Assembly (NCBI RefSeq): GCF_000422325.1
Contig: NZ_AULO01000009.1
Coordinates: forward strand, 62,001 to 126,000
Direction: 5' to 3'
From: Marinospirillum minutulum DSM 6287
GTDB taxonomy: Bacteria; Pseudomonadota; Gammaproteobacteria; Pseudomonadales; Halomonadaceae
DNA length: 64,000 nt
Within the stretch, counting starts at the first letter, position 1, and each line of letters starts with the position of its first letter. The position numbers and the translations under genes are program-made. The notes beneath the pieces are model-generated. The model did no database searches. It was not told the DNA's origin and saw nothing but the letters and a program-made list of their open reading frames with translations. Below, one piece after another: positions 54,306 to 63,808 of this stretch.

Positions 54306-55091
54306 TTGGTTTACTTAACCTATTTAGCTTTAGGTGCAGCAGCAGGCTTTTTAGCCGGTTTATTTGGTATCGGTGGTGGCTTAATTATAGTTGCTGTATT
54401 GGTTATGGCTTTTACAGCACTCGGTTTTTCACCCGAGGTATTAGTACACCTAGCGGTGGGAACTTCTTTGGCAACTATTATCCCTACTTCTATTAGCTCC
54501 AGCCTTGCACACCATAAAAAGCAAGGTGTTAAGTGGTCTTGGGTTAAGTTAATTACCTTAGGGCTAGGTTTGGGTGCCTTGTTAGGTGCTTGGACAGCCA
54601 GCTTGCTGAGTGGTTTAGCATTGCAAGCTATTATTGGTGTATTTGTCATTCTTGTATCTGTACAAATGGTTTTGAAGCTTCAACCCAAACCAAGAGTGGG
54701 CGAACCTCATCCGTTGGTTTTAACCTCTGCGGGTGGCTTTATAGGCTGGGCATCGACTATTTTTGGTATAGGTGGTGGTACTTTAAGTGTACCTTTTTTA
54801 ATTTGGTGCAATGCTTCTATGCGCCAAGCCGTTGGAACTTCTGCTGCTTTAGGCTTTCCTATTGCTCTCTTTGGTGCGTTAGGTTACCTATGGGCAGGTT
54901 GGCTACACCCAAGTTTACCCGAGCTGGCTAGCGGTTTTATTTACTGGCCTGCCTTTATTGGTATTAGTGTGGCTAGCGTACCTTTTGCCCGGGTGGGTGC
55001 AAGGCTAGCGCACTTTTTACCAGAGTTACTTTTAAAACGCCTTTTTGCCTTGTTATTATTTTTAGTGGGCTTAAAACTCCTACTTTTTTAA
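54306..55091 (+). CDS. TSUP (TauE/SafE) family membrane transporter
   Basis: 261 residues, TTG start with GAGGTG five bases upstream. About eight hydrophobic helices in two repeats, each with a glycine-rich GLFGIGGGLIIVAVL / FGIGGGTLSVPFLI motif and VAVGTSLATIIPTSISS. TSUP proteins export sulfite, sulfoacetate or related organosulfur anions; this member's substrate is not predictable. It lies 8 bases after the sensor kinase and just before lgt, matching the Pseudomonas ptsP-TSUP-lgt-thyA order. Confidence 0.88.
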   Translation: MVYLTYLALGAAAGFLAGLFGIGGGLIIVAVLVMAFTALGFSPEVLVHLAVGTSLATIIPTSISSSLAHHKKQGVKWSWVKLITLGLGLGALLGAWTASLLSGLALQAIIGVFVILVSVQMVLKLQPKPRVGEPHPLVLTSAGGFIGWASTIFGIGGGTLSVPFLIWCNASMRQAVGTSAALGFPIALFGALGYLWAGWLHPSLPELASGFIYWPAFIGISVASVPFARVGARLAHFLPELLLKRLFALLLFLVGLKLLLF

Positions 55092-55118
55092 ATTTGCCTT
55101 TTTAGGAAGTTATTATCC

Positions 55119-55907
55119 ATGTTGACCTACCCAGCTATAGATCCTGTTGCTATTAGTCTTGGTCCTATTCAAGTGCATTGGTATGGGCTAACTTATCTAG
55201 TGGGTTTTATGCTGGCCTGGTGGTTGGCTAGGCAGCGTGCGCATCGAATAGGCTTAACTAAAGAGCAAATTGGTGATTTACTTTTCTACACTGCCTTGGG
55301 GGTAATTTTAGGCGGGCGTTTTGGTTATGCACTCTTCTATCACTTTGATCGTGTTTTGGCTGACCCTCTTTGGTTACTAAGGGTTTGGGAAGGTGGCATG
55401 GCTTTCCATGGCGGCTTTATAGGTGTTGCTCTAGCTGTTTGGCTGTTTGCACGTAAGCATAAAATTAACTGGGTCGCACTAGGTGATTTTGTTGCGCCTT
55501 TTACGCCCTTAGGTTTGGGTTTAGGAAGAATTGGTAACTTTATTAATGGCGAGTTGTGGGGGCGAACGGCGGATGTTCCTTGGGCAATGGTTTTTCCAGG
55601 TGCAGGGCCAGATCCACGCCACCCTTCACAGTTGTATCAGTTTGCCTTAGAGGGGTTGGTGCTTTTTGCTTTGCTTTGGTGGTTTTCAAAGCAGCCACGC
55701 CCTGCAGGTAGTGTGAGTGGTTTATTTTTAATTGGTTATGGACTATTTAGGTTTATGGTTGAGTTTACCCGTGAACCTGATGCACATTTAGGTTTATTGC
55801 TCGGTGGGTTAAGTATGGGGCAGCTGCTTTCATTACCTATGATACTTGCTGGGGTGTTACTTATGGTTTTCGCTTATCGCAACCAGAAGACTGCCAAAAA
55901 GTCTTAA
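55119..55907 (+). CDS. lgt: Prolipoprotein diacylglyceryl transferase
   Basis: 262 residues (E. coli 291) with seven hydrophobic helices. Signature [26 protein letters not shown] is complete. [22 protein letters not shown] and [14 protein letters not shown] hold the conserved His and Arg of the active site. Lgt transfers diacylglycerol to the lipobox Cys of all prolipoproteins, including the BamC, LdtD-like and efflux lipoproteins in this window. Followed 37 bases later by thyA, as in many gammaproteobacteria. Confidence 0.96.
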   Translation: MLTYPAIDPVAISLGPIQVHWYGLTYLVGFMLAWWLARQRAHRIGLTKEQIGDLLFYTALGVILGGRFGYALFYHFDRVLADPLWLLRVWEGGMAFHGGFIGVALAVWLFARKHKINWVALGDFVAPFTPLGLGLGRIGNFINGELWGRTADVPWAMVFPGAGPDPRHPSQLYQFALEGLVLFALLWWFSKQPRPAGSVSGLFLIGYGLFRFMVEFTREPDAHLGLLLGGLSMGQLLSLPMILAGVLLMVFAYRNQKTAKKS

Positions 55908-55944
55908 TTTAGGCATAATAGAAGCATTTTTTTATGGGTTAGTT

Positions 55945-56739
55945 ATGAAAGCTTATCTCGATTTAATGCGCCATGTGCGCAGCCAAGGTGTTTTTAAGTC
56001 AGATCGTACTGGAACAGGTACTTATAGCGTGTTTGGGTATCAAATGCGTTATGACTTAAAGCAGGGCTTTCCACTGGTGACAACCAAAAAAGTGCACCTT
56101 CGCTCTATCATCCATGAGCTCCTCTGGTTTTTGAAAGGCAGCACGAACATTGCTTATTTAAAAGATAATGGCGTTTCTATTTGGGATGAATGGGCTGATG
56201 AGCAGGGTGATTTAGGTCCAGTTTATGGCTACCAGTGGCGTTCTTGGCCAAAGAGTGATGGTGGCTCGGTTGATCAAATAAGTAATCTAGTAGAGCAGAT
56301 TAAAACTAACCCTGATTCACGCCGTTTATTAGTAAGCGCATGGAACCCAGCTTTGGTTGATGAAATGGCATTGCCTCCTTGTCATTGTTTGTTTCAGTTT
56401 TATGTAGCAGAAGGACGTCTTTCCTGCCAGCTGTATCAGCGCAGTGCTGATATTTTCTTAGGTGTTCCTTTTAATATTGCTAGCTATGCATTATTGACTC
56501 ACATGCTAGCCCAGGTGTGTGGTTTAGAAGTGGGTGACTTTGTACACACCCTAGGTGACGCACACCTTTACTCGAACCACCTAGAACAAACCGATTTACA
56601 GCTAAGTCGCCAGCCTTTTACCCTGCCCCAGTTAAAGCTAAATCCAGAAGTGAAAGATTTATTTGCCTTTACTTTTGATGATATCAGCATAGAAAATTAC
56701 CAACACCATGAGCTTATAAAAGCACCGGTGGCCGTATGA
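55945..56739 (+). CDS. thyA: Thymidylate synthase
   Basis: 264 residues from the ATG at 55945, identical in length to E. coli ThyA; a longer in-frame extension into lgt is spurious. The catalytic Cys146 lies in [13 protein letters not shown], with [18 protein letters not shown], the dUMP-binding [20 protein letters not shown] and the C-terminal APVAV. It methylates dUMP to dTMP using methylenetetrahydrofolate. It overlaps folA by 4 bases, coupling dTMP synthesis to regeneration of tetrahydrofolate. Confidence 0.97.
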   Translation: MKAYLDLMRHVRSQGVFKSDRTGTGTYSVFGYQMRYDLKQGFPLVTTKKVHLRSIIHELLWFLKGSTNIAYLKDNGVSIWDEWADEQGDLGPVYGYQWRSWPKSDGGSVDQISNLVEQIKTNPDSRRLLVSAWNPALVDEMALPPCHCLFQFYVAEGRLSCQLYQRSADIFLGVPFNIASYALLTHMLAQVCGLEVGDFVHTLGDAHLYSNHLEQTDLQLSRQPFTLPQLKLNPEVKDLFAFTFDDISIENYQHHELIKAPVAV

Positions 56740-57269
56740 ATTTAGCTAATCAACAATTAGAAACACCCCTAGCTATTATTGTTGCCGCAGCTAAAAACCG
56801 AGTGATAGGTTTTCAAAATGCTATGCCTTGGTATTTGCCAGAAGAACTGGCGCATTTTAAGCGCACTACTTTAGGTAAACCTTTGGTTATGGGGCGCAAT
56901 ACTTTTGAGTCGATTGGTCGTCCTTTGCCAGGGCGAACCAATATAGTAATAAGTCGTAACCCTGAGTTTAATCATCCAGGTGTGAAAGTGGCAACCAGCC
57001 TTGCTGCTGCTTTAAAAATTGCTGATAGCCAAGCCATAATTGATGGCGCATCAGAAATCATGGTGATAGGTGGTGGAGAAATCTATCAGCAAGCCTTTCC
57101 TTTAGCAGACACACTCTATTTAACTGAAGTTGATGCAGAGCCGCAGGGCGATACTTGGTTTCCTGAAGTCAGTAGTGAAGAATGGTTGGAAACGAGTCGT
57201 GATACCTACCCAGCACAGGAAGGTAATCGCTATGCTTACGCTATTCGCTGTTTGCAGCGCAAAAAATAA
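56736..57269 (+). CDS. folA: Dihydrofolate reductase
   Basis: 177 residues (E. coli 159; a short extra N-terminal leader and C-terminal tail). [54 protein letters not shown] contains the substrate and NADPH sites. The active-site acid is Glu in LPEELAHFK where E. coli has Asp27, as in several other bacteria. [23 protein letters not shown] is the second signature. Overlaps thyA by 4 bases. Target of trimethoprim. Confidence 0.96.
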   Translation: MNLANQQLETPLAIIVAAAKNRVIGFQNAMPWYLPEELAHFKRTTLGKPLVMGRNTFESIGRPLPGRTNIVISRNPEFNHPGVKVATSLAAALKIADSQAIIDGASEIMVIGGGEIYQQAFPLADTLYLTEVDAEPQGDTWFPEVSSEEWLETSRDTYPAQEGNRYAYAIRCLQRKK

Positions 57270-57286
57270 GCTAGGTAAAGATAGTT

Positions 57287-58027
57287 ATGTCAGAAGAGTT
57301 AGAGCTAGATGTTGATGTAGACCAGCTGCTTGGACAGTTAGAAAACTATGCCACCAAGGGGTTAGATGCCTTAGGTAAGGCTAAGCAAGAAATTGTAGCC
57401 TTAGAGACACGTAACACAGAATTAAGTGAGCGGGTTATTCAGTTAGAAAAGAATATTGAAGCACTTGGCACACGGCTTACTGAAGCACTAGAAAACCCAG
57501 TTGAAGCAGAGCTACTAAGCCGTTCAGATTCTTTAATGGTAATGATTAAAGAAACACTAGGTGTGTCTAAGCCAAGTGAAACGGCTAAAACCAATCTGCC
57601 TACTGCTAGTGAATTAGATAAGCTTAATCCTCAACAGCGTTTAGACTATTGGATAAAAACCTACCCTCGCTCTTTTATGCCAGGCCAACCCCAGCCTTTA
57701 AAAATTGGTATTCATGAAGATTTATTAGCGGCAGAAGGCGGCGATATGAAAAAAATACGTCGTGCTTTGGCCAGCTATGTAAAAGTACCGCGTTACCTTC
57801 GCTGCATGAAAACAGGTGCTGTTCGTCTAGATTTAAAAGGCAATAACGCAGGCTTTGTTAGTAAAGAAGAAGCTGACTTTGCTGCTGAGCATTTGCAAAA
57901 GTTAGAAGCAAATAAAAAGCAGCGTGAGGCACTTAAAAAGAAACAGCTAATTGAGCAACAAGAAAACTTAGATTCAAATCGTTTAAAAAATAAACTCACC
58001 GCACTTGTTGAGATGAATAAGCGCTAA
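57287..58027 (+). CDS. ProQ/FinO-domain RNA-binding protein with N-terminal coiled coil
   Basis: 246 residues. Residues 25-90 are a heptad-rich coiled coil (KAKQEIVALETRNTELSERV). The ProQ/FinO domain follows at about 115-205: LNPQQRLDYWIKTYPRSFMP, PLKIGIHEDLLAA, KKIRRALASYVKVPRYLRCM and GAVRLDLKGNNAGFVSKEEADFA. A Lys/Gln-rich helical tail ends the protein. ProQ-family proteins bind sRNAs and mRNA 3' ends. E. coli ProQ has its FinO domain first and a linker plus Tudor-like domain after it; here the order is coil first, so it is a distinct architecture. Downstream of folA by 17 bases. Confidence 0.85.
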   Translation: MSEELELDVDVDQLLGQLENYATKGLDALGKAKQEIVALETRNTELSERVIQLEKNIEALGTRLTEALENPVEAELLSRSDSLMVMIKETLGVSKPSETAKTNLPTASELDKLNPQQRLDYWIKTYPRSFMPGQPQPLKIGIHEDLLAAEGGDMKKIRRALASYVKVPRYLRCMKTGAVRLDLKGNNAGFVSKEEADFAAEHLQKLEANKKQREALKKKQLIEQQENLDSNRLKNKLTALVEMNKR

Positions 58028-58033
58028 GCAGGC

Positions 58034-58729
58034 TTAAGTCCAAATTTCTAAGTTTTGGTTAGCTAGCCCTAGCATTAAGTCTGAACGAGTCACCAAGCCT
58101 TGTAACGCGCCTTCTGTATCAACTATAGGCATGGCCCTAACCTTTTGAGCCAGCATTACCCGTGCAATATCACGAATATCGGTTTCTTCCGTGGCTGTTA
58201 CTAGGGGGGCTTTTACTAATTTACTGGCTTGTGTTGTTGCTAGGTCAACCCCTTCTTGCTTACTTAACTCGCCCACACCGGCTGCTTCTTTCAATAATTC
58301 ACGATCATCAATAACCCCTACTAAATCGCCCACCTCATCTAATAAAACCAAATAGTGAATGTGCTCTTGCTGCATCAGCTTCCATGCTTCATTAAGGCTA
58401 GCTTTTGCAGGCAGGGTAATAACAGGACTACGCATAATTTGAAGTGCAGGAAGCAAAGGCACCTGCTTCTTTTTGCTTTGTTCAACTTCTGCATAAGCCT
58501 GCATGGCTTTGCTTTGAGGTTGTTGTTCTTTTTCATTGGGTTGTTGTTCGGGGTAGCCATAAATCCAAGTTTGATTACTGATGTCTTGGTTATGCTCTGA
58601 GTCTCCCTTGTGGTCGACGAGGCGGCGGCTAGCGCTAACGGCTTGCGCTTGGCGAATAGCGGGTCTTGCCAAAAGTTGTTCCTTGGGGGTGTGGATACGC
58701 AATCCCTGTTCATAAATGGCAAAAACCAT
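58034..58729 (-). CDS. CBS-domain protein
   Basis: 231 residues from the ATG at 58729, which has GGAG nine bases upstream; the ATG at 58744 is less well placed. The first ~95 residues are polar and low in complexity. Two CBS domains occupy about 105-228: SPVITLPAKASLNEAWKLMQQEHIHYLVLLDEVGDLVGVIDDREL, then APLVTATEETDIRDIARVMLAQKVRAMPIVDTEGALQGLVTRSDLM. Together they make a Bateman module that typically binds adenine nucleotides. No enzymatic domain is fused, so it is probably a sensor for an unknown partner. Convergent with the ProQ gene, 6 bases away. Confidence 0.88.
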   Translation of the reverse strand: MVFAIYEQGLRIHTPKEQLLARPAIRQAQAVSASRRLVDHKGDSEHNQDISNQTWIYGYPEQQPNEKEQQPQSKAMQAYAEVEQSKKKQVPLLPALQIMRSPVITLPAKASLNEAWKLMQQEHIHYLVLLDEVGDLVGVIDDRELLKEAAGVGELSKQEGVDLATTQASKLVKAPLVTATEETDIRDIARVMLAQKVRAMPIVDTEGALQGLVTRSDLMLGLANQNLEIWT

Positions 58730-58899
58730 ATTTTTCTTCTCCATACTTGGGCTAGAGATTAACTTTTAGCATAACCTTAAACCAAGAGCCAGTGAACTTA
58801 AGTAAAGCTAATTAATGCCTTTTATTTGTGCAGTTGCGAGATGAAATGGTGTCTAAGTTAATGAAATACTTATATAAAAATCTTATCTACTTAAGCTGG

Positions 58900-58944
58900 C
58901 TGACTTGCCAGTCACCTGCTATATTATAAGTGGGTGTTCACCCA
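58900..58944 (+). promoter_or_regulatory. Promoter with palindromic operator for the small ORF
   Basis: CTGACT (58900-58905) and TATTAT (58922-58927) with a 16-base spacer make a fair promoter. The perfect 14-base palindrome TGGGTGTTCACCCA (58931-58944) follows immediately, at the expected transcription start. It could be an operator or a 5' RNA hairpin of six base pairs with a two-base turn, the latter being sterically poor. Confidence 0.45.
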
Positions 58945-58978
58945 AAGTAGTAGATAAACAGGCAGAGGGAGCCTTGAT

Positions 58979-59089
58979 ATGAATATAGAAACCATGTTAG
59001 CACTAGCAGAAGAGCTGCAAAAGCGCCAAGCTTGGCAAGAAGCCTTGTATGTTGAGACGGAGCAAGCAGATTTAAAACTGGCTGCTTAA
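58979..59089 (+). CDS. Small ORF, 36 residues, unknown function
   Basis: ATG with GAGGGAG about eight bases upstream, 36 codons, TAA. The peptide begins MNIETMLALAEELQKRQAWQ and is almost wholly helical and amphipathic, acidic overall, with no signal or membrane segment. It has its own promoter candidate and palindrome upstream and a strong terminator downstream, and no overlapping gene. These signs favour a real small protein, perhaps a binding or regulatory helix. I recognise no homologue. Confidence 0.6.
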   Translation: MNIETMLALAEELQKRQAWQEALYVETEQADLKLAA

Positions 59090-59134
59090 GCAGTTAAATA
59101 GCTAGAAAACTAAGTTTCCATTAAGAGAAACAAA

Positions 59135-59168
59135 AAAAGGTCGGAGTTTTGCTCCGACCTTTCTTTTT
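59135..59168. terminator. Bidirectional terminator between the small ORF and oadB
   Basis: AAAAGGTCGGAG pairs with CTCCGACCTTT around TTTTG, an 11-12 base-pair GC-rich stem, then CTTTTTCTT. The A run on the left lets the same hairpin terminate oadB on the minus strand. Confidence 0.87.
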
Positions 59169-59182
59169 CTTTGGGCAGTTAC

Positions 59183-60502
59183 CTAGCTAAGGTACATAAT
59201 CATTACACCCGCAGCAACGGCAGAACCTATCACACCAGCAACGTTAGGCCCCATAGCGTGCATTAGCAGGAAGTTTTGAGGATTAGCTTCCAAGCCCACC
59301 TTATTAGAAACCCTAGCAGCCATAGGTACAGCAGAAACGCCTGCGGAACCAATTAAGGGGTTAATCGGCATTTTGCTCATTTTATTCATTAGCTTAGCCA
59401 TAAGCACACCTGTAGCTGTACCTATACCAAAAGCAACAATACCTAAGGCTAAAATACCAAGCGTTTCTATTGTTAAGAAAAGATGAGCAACCAGTTTAGA
59501 ACCAACTGCTAAACCAAGGAAAATAGTGGTGATGTTGATTAGCGCATTTTGAGCTGTATCTGATAAACGATCGACCACACCCGACTCACGCATTAGATTA
59601 CCTAAGCAGAACATACCCAAAAGGGGCGCAGCCGAAGGTAAGAAAAGTGCTACCAATACCAGAACAGCAATCGGGAAAATAATTTTTTCACGCTTGGTTA
59701 CTGGACGCAGCTGGCTCATGACTATGGCACGTTCAGCCTTAGTGGTTAACACACGCATAATGGGTGGCTGAATTAAAGGTACTAAAGCCATGTAAGAGTA
59801 GGCAGCAACAGCAATTGCCCCTAATAACTCTGGCGCAAGAATACTAGCAACGTAAATAGCCGTAGGGCCATCTGCACCACCAATAATACCAATAGCTGCC
59901 GCTTGGTTGATGTTGAAATCAACGATGCCTAAAGAAGATAAGCCTACAGCACCAAGCACAGTAGCAAAAATACCAAACTGCGCCGCCGCACCTAAGAAAA
60001 GGGTACGAGGGTTAGCTAACAAAGGACCGAAGTCGGTCATAGCACCTACACCCATAAAAATAATGAGTGGTGCAGCACCTGAAGCGATGGTGATTTGATA
60101 AAAGGTATTAAGCATACCATCAGTATAGCCAGCAGCCGTTGCCATAGTTTTAAGTTCCTGCAAAATCACAGGGTCTTCTAAGCTTTTAATGGCAGGCAAT
60201 AAAATCTCTTTATTTGCTGCTTTGCTTGCACCATCTAATACTAGGCCTAGCTTATCAGCATAAGTTTGCATCACAGCAGGGTCAAAAACTGCCAAAGATT
60301 GCTCAAAGGCGGAAAGTGCCAAGCCAGCTTCAGGAATATTCGCCAACAAACCACCAAAACCTATAGGTAATAGTAGTAAAGGTTCGAATTTTTTGACTAT
60401 GGCTAGGTAGAGTAGCGATAGGCAAATAACGATCATAACAAACTGGGGTAGGCTCAGGTTATACAGCCCTGAACCCTCCCACAGTAGTAGAATTTTATCC
60501 AT
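59183..60502 (-). CDS. oadB: Oxaloacetate decarboxylase beta chain (sodium pump)
   Basis: 439 residues (about 433 in Klebsiella and Salmonella) with roughly ten hydrophobic helices. The conserved [17 protein letters not shown] carries the Asp equivalent to Klebsiella Asp203, needed for sodium translocation. [35 protein letters not shown] and [52 protein letters not shown] are further signatures. It decarboxylates carboxybiotin and pumps two sodium ions outward. GGAG precedes the ATG. Last gene of oadG-oadA-oadB. Confidence 0.96.
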   Translation of the reverse strand: MDKILLLWEGSGLYNLSLPQFVMIVICLSLLYLAIVKKFEPLLLLPIGFGGLLANIPEAGLALSAFEQSLAVFDPAVMQTYADKLGLVLDGASKAANKEILLPAIKSLEDPVILQELKTMATAAGYTDGMLNTFYQITIASGAAPLIIFMGVGAMTDFGPLLANPRTLFLGAAAQFGIFATVLGAVGLSSLGIVDFNINQAAAIGIIGGADGPTAIYVASILAPELLGAIAVAAYSYMALVPLIQPPIMRVLTTKAERAIVMSQLRPVTKREKIIFPIAVLVLVALFLPSAAPLLGMFCLGNLMRESGVVDRLSDTAQNALINITTIFLGLAVGSKLVAHLFLTIETLGILALGIVAFGIGTATGVLMAKLMNKMSKMPINPLIGSAGVSAVPMAARVSNKVGLEANPQNFLLMHAMGPNVAGVIGSAVAAGVMIMYLS

Positions 60503-60515
60503 GAATCAGCTCCGC

Positions 60516-62318
60516 TCAGAGAGTCAGTAGGGTATCGCCAACTTGTACGGCATCACCTTCACGCACGGCGATATCACCAACAGTACCCGCTTCAACAGCA
60601 CGAATTTCTGTTTCCATCTTCATCGCTTCCATAATGATGACTACCTGATTGGCTTCTACGTCTTCACCTGGTTTAACTAAGATTTTGAAGATGTTACCTG
60701 CTAAGGGCGCATCAATCGTAACACCTGTACCGCTTGAAGGTGCAGGTGCAGCAGGCGCTGTACTAGTCGAGGTTTCAACAGAAGCTAAGGCTGTTACATC
60801 ACCACCTTCAGCTACTTCAACCACATAGGCTTGGCCATTGACTTTTACTGTGTAAACACCAGAGTCATTTGCTGGTGCAGCAACCTTAGGTGCCATAGCA
60901 GCTTGAGCACTTTCAAGAGTTGGTACAGGTTCAAAAGCTGAAGCATCACCACGGTTTTGTAAGAATTTAAGGCCAATTTGGGGGAAGAGAGCGTAGGTTA
61001 GTACGTCATCAATTTCTTGCTCGCCTTTGGCTAGCTGAATGCCTTCTTCTTTAGCCTTGGCTTTAACTTCGGCGGCTAGTTTGTCCATCTCATCTTCTAG
61101 CAAGTCAGCAGGGCGGCAAGTAATGGCTTCCGCACCATCTAAAACACGTGCTTGTAGCTCAGTGTTATAAGGAGCAGGTGCTGCACCGTATTCACCTTTA
61201 AGAATGCCTTGCACTTCTTTAGATATAGACTTGTAACGCTCGCCCATTAAAACGTTAATGACCGCTTGAGTGCCTACAATTTGTGAAGTAGGAGTAACTA
61301 AAGGAATAAAGCCTAGGTCTTCACGCACGCGTGGAATTTCAGCTAGCACTTCATCAAACTTATCAGCTGCACCTTGTTCTTTAAGCTGGCTTTCCATGTT
61401 GGTAAGCATACCGCCTGGCACCTGAGCAACTAGGATGCGTGAATCAGTACCTTTTAAAGAGCCTTCAAACTGGGCATATTTTTTACGCACTTCACGGAAA
61501 TAAGCAGCCACTTCTTCTAGTGCCAGAAGGTCTAGGCCAGTATCACGGTCTGTACCTGCCAGTGCTGCTACAACGGTTTCTGTTGCTGAGTGACCGTAGG
61601 TCATAGACATAGAGGAAATAGCCGTATCTACACGGTCAATACCCGCTTCAGCCGCTTTTAGAATGGTCATATCAGACAAGCCAGCCGTAGCATGGGCTTG
61701 CATTTGAATTTCTAGGTTGGTTTGCGCTTTAAGGCGAGAAACTAAATCGAAAGCATCGTAGGGCGTTAAAATCCCCGCCATATCTTTGATACAGATAGAA
61801 TCAGCACCCAAGTCTTCTAGCACCTTGGCGTAATCTACCCACATATCCGTGGTATGTACTGGGCTAGTGGTATAAGAAAGGGTTGCTTGAGCATGTTTAC
61901 CACAAGCTTTAACCGCTTTAATGGCGCTTTCAAGGTTACGCGGGTCATTCATCGCATCAAAAATACGGAATACATCGACACCATTTGTTGCAGCGCGTTC
62001 AACAAACTTAGCTACTACATCATCAGCATAGTGGCGGTAACCTAAAAGGTTTTGACCACGCAAGAGCATTTGCTGAGGTGTGTTAGGCATGGCTTTTTTA
62101 AGTTGGCGAATACGATCCCAAGGATCTTCACCCAAGTAGCGAATACAGGAATCGAACGTCGCCCCACCCCAGCTTTCTAAAGACCAAAAACCTATTTGGT
62201 CTAATTTTTCAGCTATAGGTAACATGTCATCTAAACGCATCCGTGTTGCAAATAGAGATTGGTGGGCGTCACGGAGGACAACGTCGGTTATACCGAGTTT
62301 TTTCTGGGGTGCAGTCAT
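60516..62318 (-). CDS. oadA: Oxaloacetate decarboxylase alpha chain (biotin carrier, carboxyltransferase)
   Basis: 600 residues. The N-terminal HMGL-like carboxyltransferase begins [20 protein letters not shown], with [33 protein letters not shown] binding the metal (His pair). A conserved carboxylase domain follows. After an Ala/Pro linker comes the biotinyl domain with EAMKMETEI and Lys567 as the biotin site. It moves the carboxyl group of oxaloacetate onto biotin, yielding pyruvate. The chain is cytoplasmic and held to OadB by OadG. Confidence 0.96.
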   Translation of the reverse strand: MTAPQKKLGITDVVLRDAHQSLFATRMRLDDMLPIAEKLDQIGFWSLESWGGATFDSCIRYLGEDPWDRIRQLKKAMPNTPQQMLLRGQNLLGYRHYADDVVAKFVERAATNGVDVFRIFDAMNDPRNLESAIKAVKACGKHAQATLSYTTSPVHTTDMWVDYAKVLEDLGADSICIKDMAGILTPYDAFDLVSRLKAQTNLEIQMQAHATAGLSDMTILKAAEAGIDRVDTAISSMSMTYGHSATETVVAALAGTDRDTGLDLLALEEVAAYFREVRKKYAQFEGSLKGTDSRILVAQVPGGMLTNMESQLKEQGAADKFDEVLAEIPRVREDLGFIPLVTPTSQIVGTQAVINVLMGERYKSISKEVQGILKGEYGAAPAPYNTELQARVLDGAEAITCRPADLLEDEMDKLAAEVKAKAKEEGIQLAKGEQEIDDVLTYALFPQIGLKFLQNRGDASAFEPVPTLESAQAAMAPKVAAPANDSGVYTVKVNGQAYVVEVAEGGDVTALASVETSTSTAPAAPAPSSGTGVTIDAPLAGNIFKILVKPGEDVEANQVVIIMEAMKMETEIRAVEAGTVGDIAVREGDAVQVGDTLLTL

Positions 62319-62374
62319 GGTTATTACCTGTCTAGTCTAAATTTGTTTTTTAAGCGTTAAACATTCTTGCTGCG

Positions 62375-62623
62375 TTATTTGCGTTGCCGATGTAAATGAA
62401 TTGCAGCACTAATAGCAGCGATGAGTTCAGTATTTTTACCCTGAGTTTTGGTGCTAGCAGCGGGTTTAACTGGCTTAGCTACTGGCTCGGGTTTCGAAAA
62501 ACGTAAAATGGTTTTCGACATTAAAGTGGTAGCGATTACCAGTAATGTCAGGAAGGTAAAAACAAAACCCATGCCCATTAGCATTAGGTTAAAACCTTCT
62601 GTCATTAGGTTGGTTGTATGCAT
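62375..62623 (-). CDS. oadG: Oxaloacetate decarboxylase gamma chain
   Basis: 82 residues. One membrane helix (about 13-33, LMLMGMGFVFTFLTLLVIATTLM) with the typical EGFNLMLMGMG start, a Pro/Lys linker, and a C-terminal segment IAAISAAIHLHRQRK that binds OadA and zinc (the His pair). OadG anchors the complex. It is first in the operon, with GGGTG before the ATG and a 56-base gap to oadA. Confidence 0.92.
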   Translation of the reverse strand: MHTTNLMTEGFNLMLMGMGFVFTFLTLLVIATTLMSKTILRFSKPEPVAKPVKPAASTKTQGKNTELIAAISAAIHLHRQRK

Positions 62624-62753
62624 AGCACACCCTCGTGTTTAAAAAATGCTCTAATTTTGCAGACTTAACCTTGCACTAGGTTTTTTTTTGTAGCAACTAC
62701 AAGAGTCACTACATTTTTAAACTTTTTTACTGAATGCAGCTAAAAGCCGTGTA

Positions 62754-62775
62754 TTTACTGGAATTGGCCAGTAAA
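62754..62775. promoter_or_regulatory. Inverted repeat TTTACTGG-N6-CCAGTAAA between oadG and dusC
   Basis: Perfect 8-base arms with a 6-base spacer, centred 56 bases before the dusC start and 140 bases from oadG. The octamer ATGCAGCT/ATGCAGCC also recurs on its two sides (near 62734 and 62775). It looks like a dimeric-regulator binding site in the divergent promoter region; the regulator is unknown. Confidence 0.45.
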
Positions 62776-62820
62776 ATGCAGCCTGAAAAAAATCCACTTA
62801 TTTAGCTTTGAGAGCAAAAA

Positions 62821-63807
62821 TTGAAAGCAAAATCACCCGTTTTGGTTGCTGTAGCGCCCATGGAAGGTGTTATGGACGCAACAACTCGGCACTTAATTAC
62901 CCGTCAAGGTGGGTGGGATTTTTGTGTTACAGAGTTTTTACGTGTTACTCAGGGTCGCCAGCCTGCCAGAGTGTTTCATAGAATTTGCCCAGAGCTGCGA
63001 CAAAATGCCTTAACGCCAATTGGTGTTCCTGTGCATTTACAGCTACTTGGAAGTGACCCACAAGCACTTGCTGCGAATGCTGAAGTAGGTGTTAAGGCAG
63101 GTGCTAAGGTGATTGACCTTAATTATGGTTGCCCAGCCAAAATTGTTAATCGCCACTTAGGTGGTGCCAGTATGCTGCGCTATCCCGACCGTCTTTATGA
63201 TGCAACTCACGCGGTAGCGCAAGCTTTAAAAGCTTTAGATACCCCAGTAACCGCCAAAATGCGCCTAGGTTATGATGATACCGAGCTAACCCTAGACAAT
63301 GCCCGTGCTTTAAATGCAGCTGGCATTAGTCAGCTAGTTGTACATGCTAGAACTCGTGCACAAGGCTACAAACCACCAGCTCACTGGGAATGGGTGGCAC
63401 GCATTGCTGAAGTAGTCGATGTGCCAGTGTTTGCTAATGGTGATATTTGGACCTTAGCTGACTACCAACGCTGCGTTGCAGTCAGCGGTGTGCATCATGC
63501 CATGCTGGGTCGCTCTTCCATGACTAACCCTTGGTTGGCTAAGCAAATAAAACAACACTTAGCCGGCGAAGAAGTGGAGCAGGTGGATTTTAAACGGATG
63601 CTTGGCTTCTTATTGGAATGGCTAAAACTTGACGCCCAGTTTTATGAAGAAATTGTGCGTGTGATGCGTGTAAAACAATGGCTGGTTATGTTTCGTTTAA
63701 GGTGGGGCGAGGAAGCCAAAACAGTCTTTGATGCATGCAAGCGCCTAACCAATGAGCGGGATTTAATTAACAATCTAGAAGATTATCTACTGTTTGCGGA
63801 TAGCTAG
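62821..63807 (+). CDS. dusC: DusC, tRNA-dihydrouridine(16) synthase
   Basis: 328 residues (E. coli 315), TTG start with GAGAG nearby. VAVAPMEGVMDATTRHLITRQGG is the FMN-binding start, and IDLNYGCPAKIVNRHLGGASMLRYPDRL holds the catalytic Cys104. VHARTRAQGY and VFANGDIWTLADYQRC follow. MEGVMDATTRHL and NYGCPAKIVNRHLGG assign it to the DusC branch instead of DusA or DusB. It reduces U16 in tRNA. Convergent with queG, two bases apart. Confidence 0.94.
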   Translation: MKAKSPVLVAVAPMEGVMDATTRHLITRQGGWDFCVTEFLRVTQGRQPARVFHRICPELRQNALTPIGVPVHLQLLGSDPQALAANAEVGVKAGAKVIDLNYGCPAKIVNRHLGGASMLRYPDRLYDATHAVAQALKALDTPVTAKMRLGYDDTELTLDNARALNAAGISQLVVHARTRAQGYKPPAHWEWVARIAEVVDVPVFANGDIWTLADYQRCVAVSGVHHAMLGRSSMTNPWLAKQIKQHLAGEEVEQVDFKRMLGFLLEWLKLDAQFYEEIVRVMRVKQWLVMFRLRWGEEAKTVFDACKRLTNERDLINNLEDYLLFADS

Positions 63808-63808
63808 T

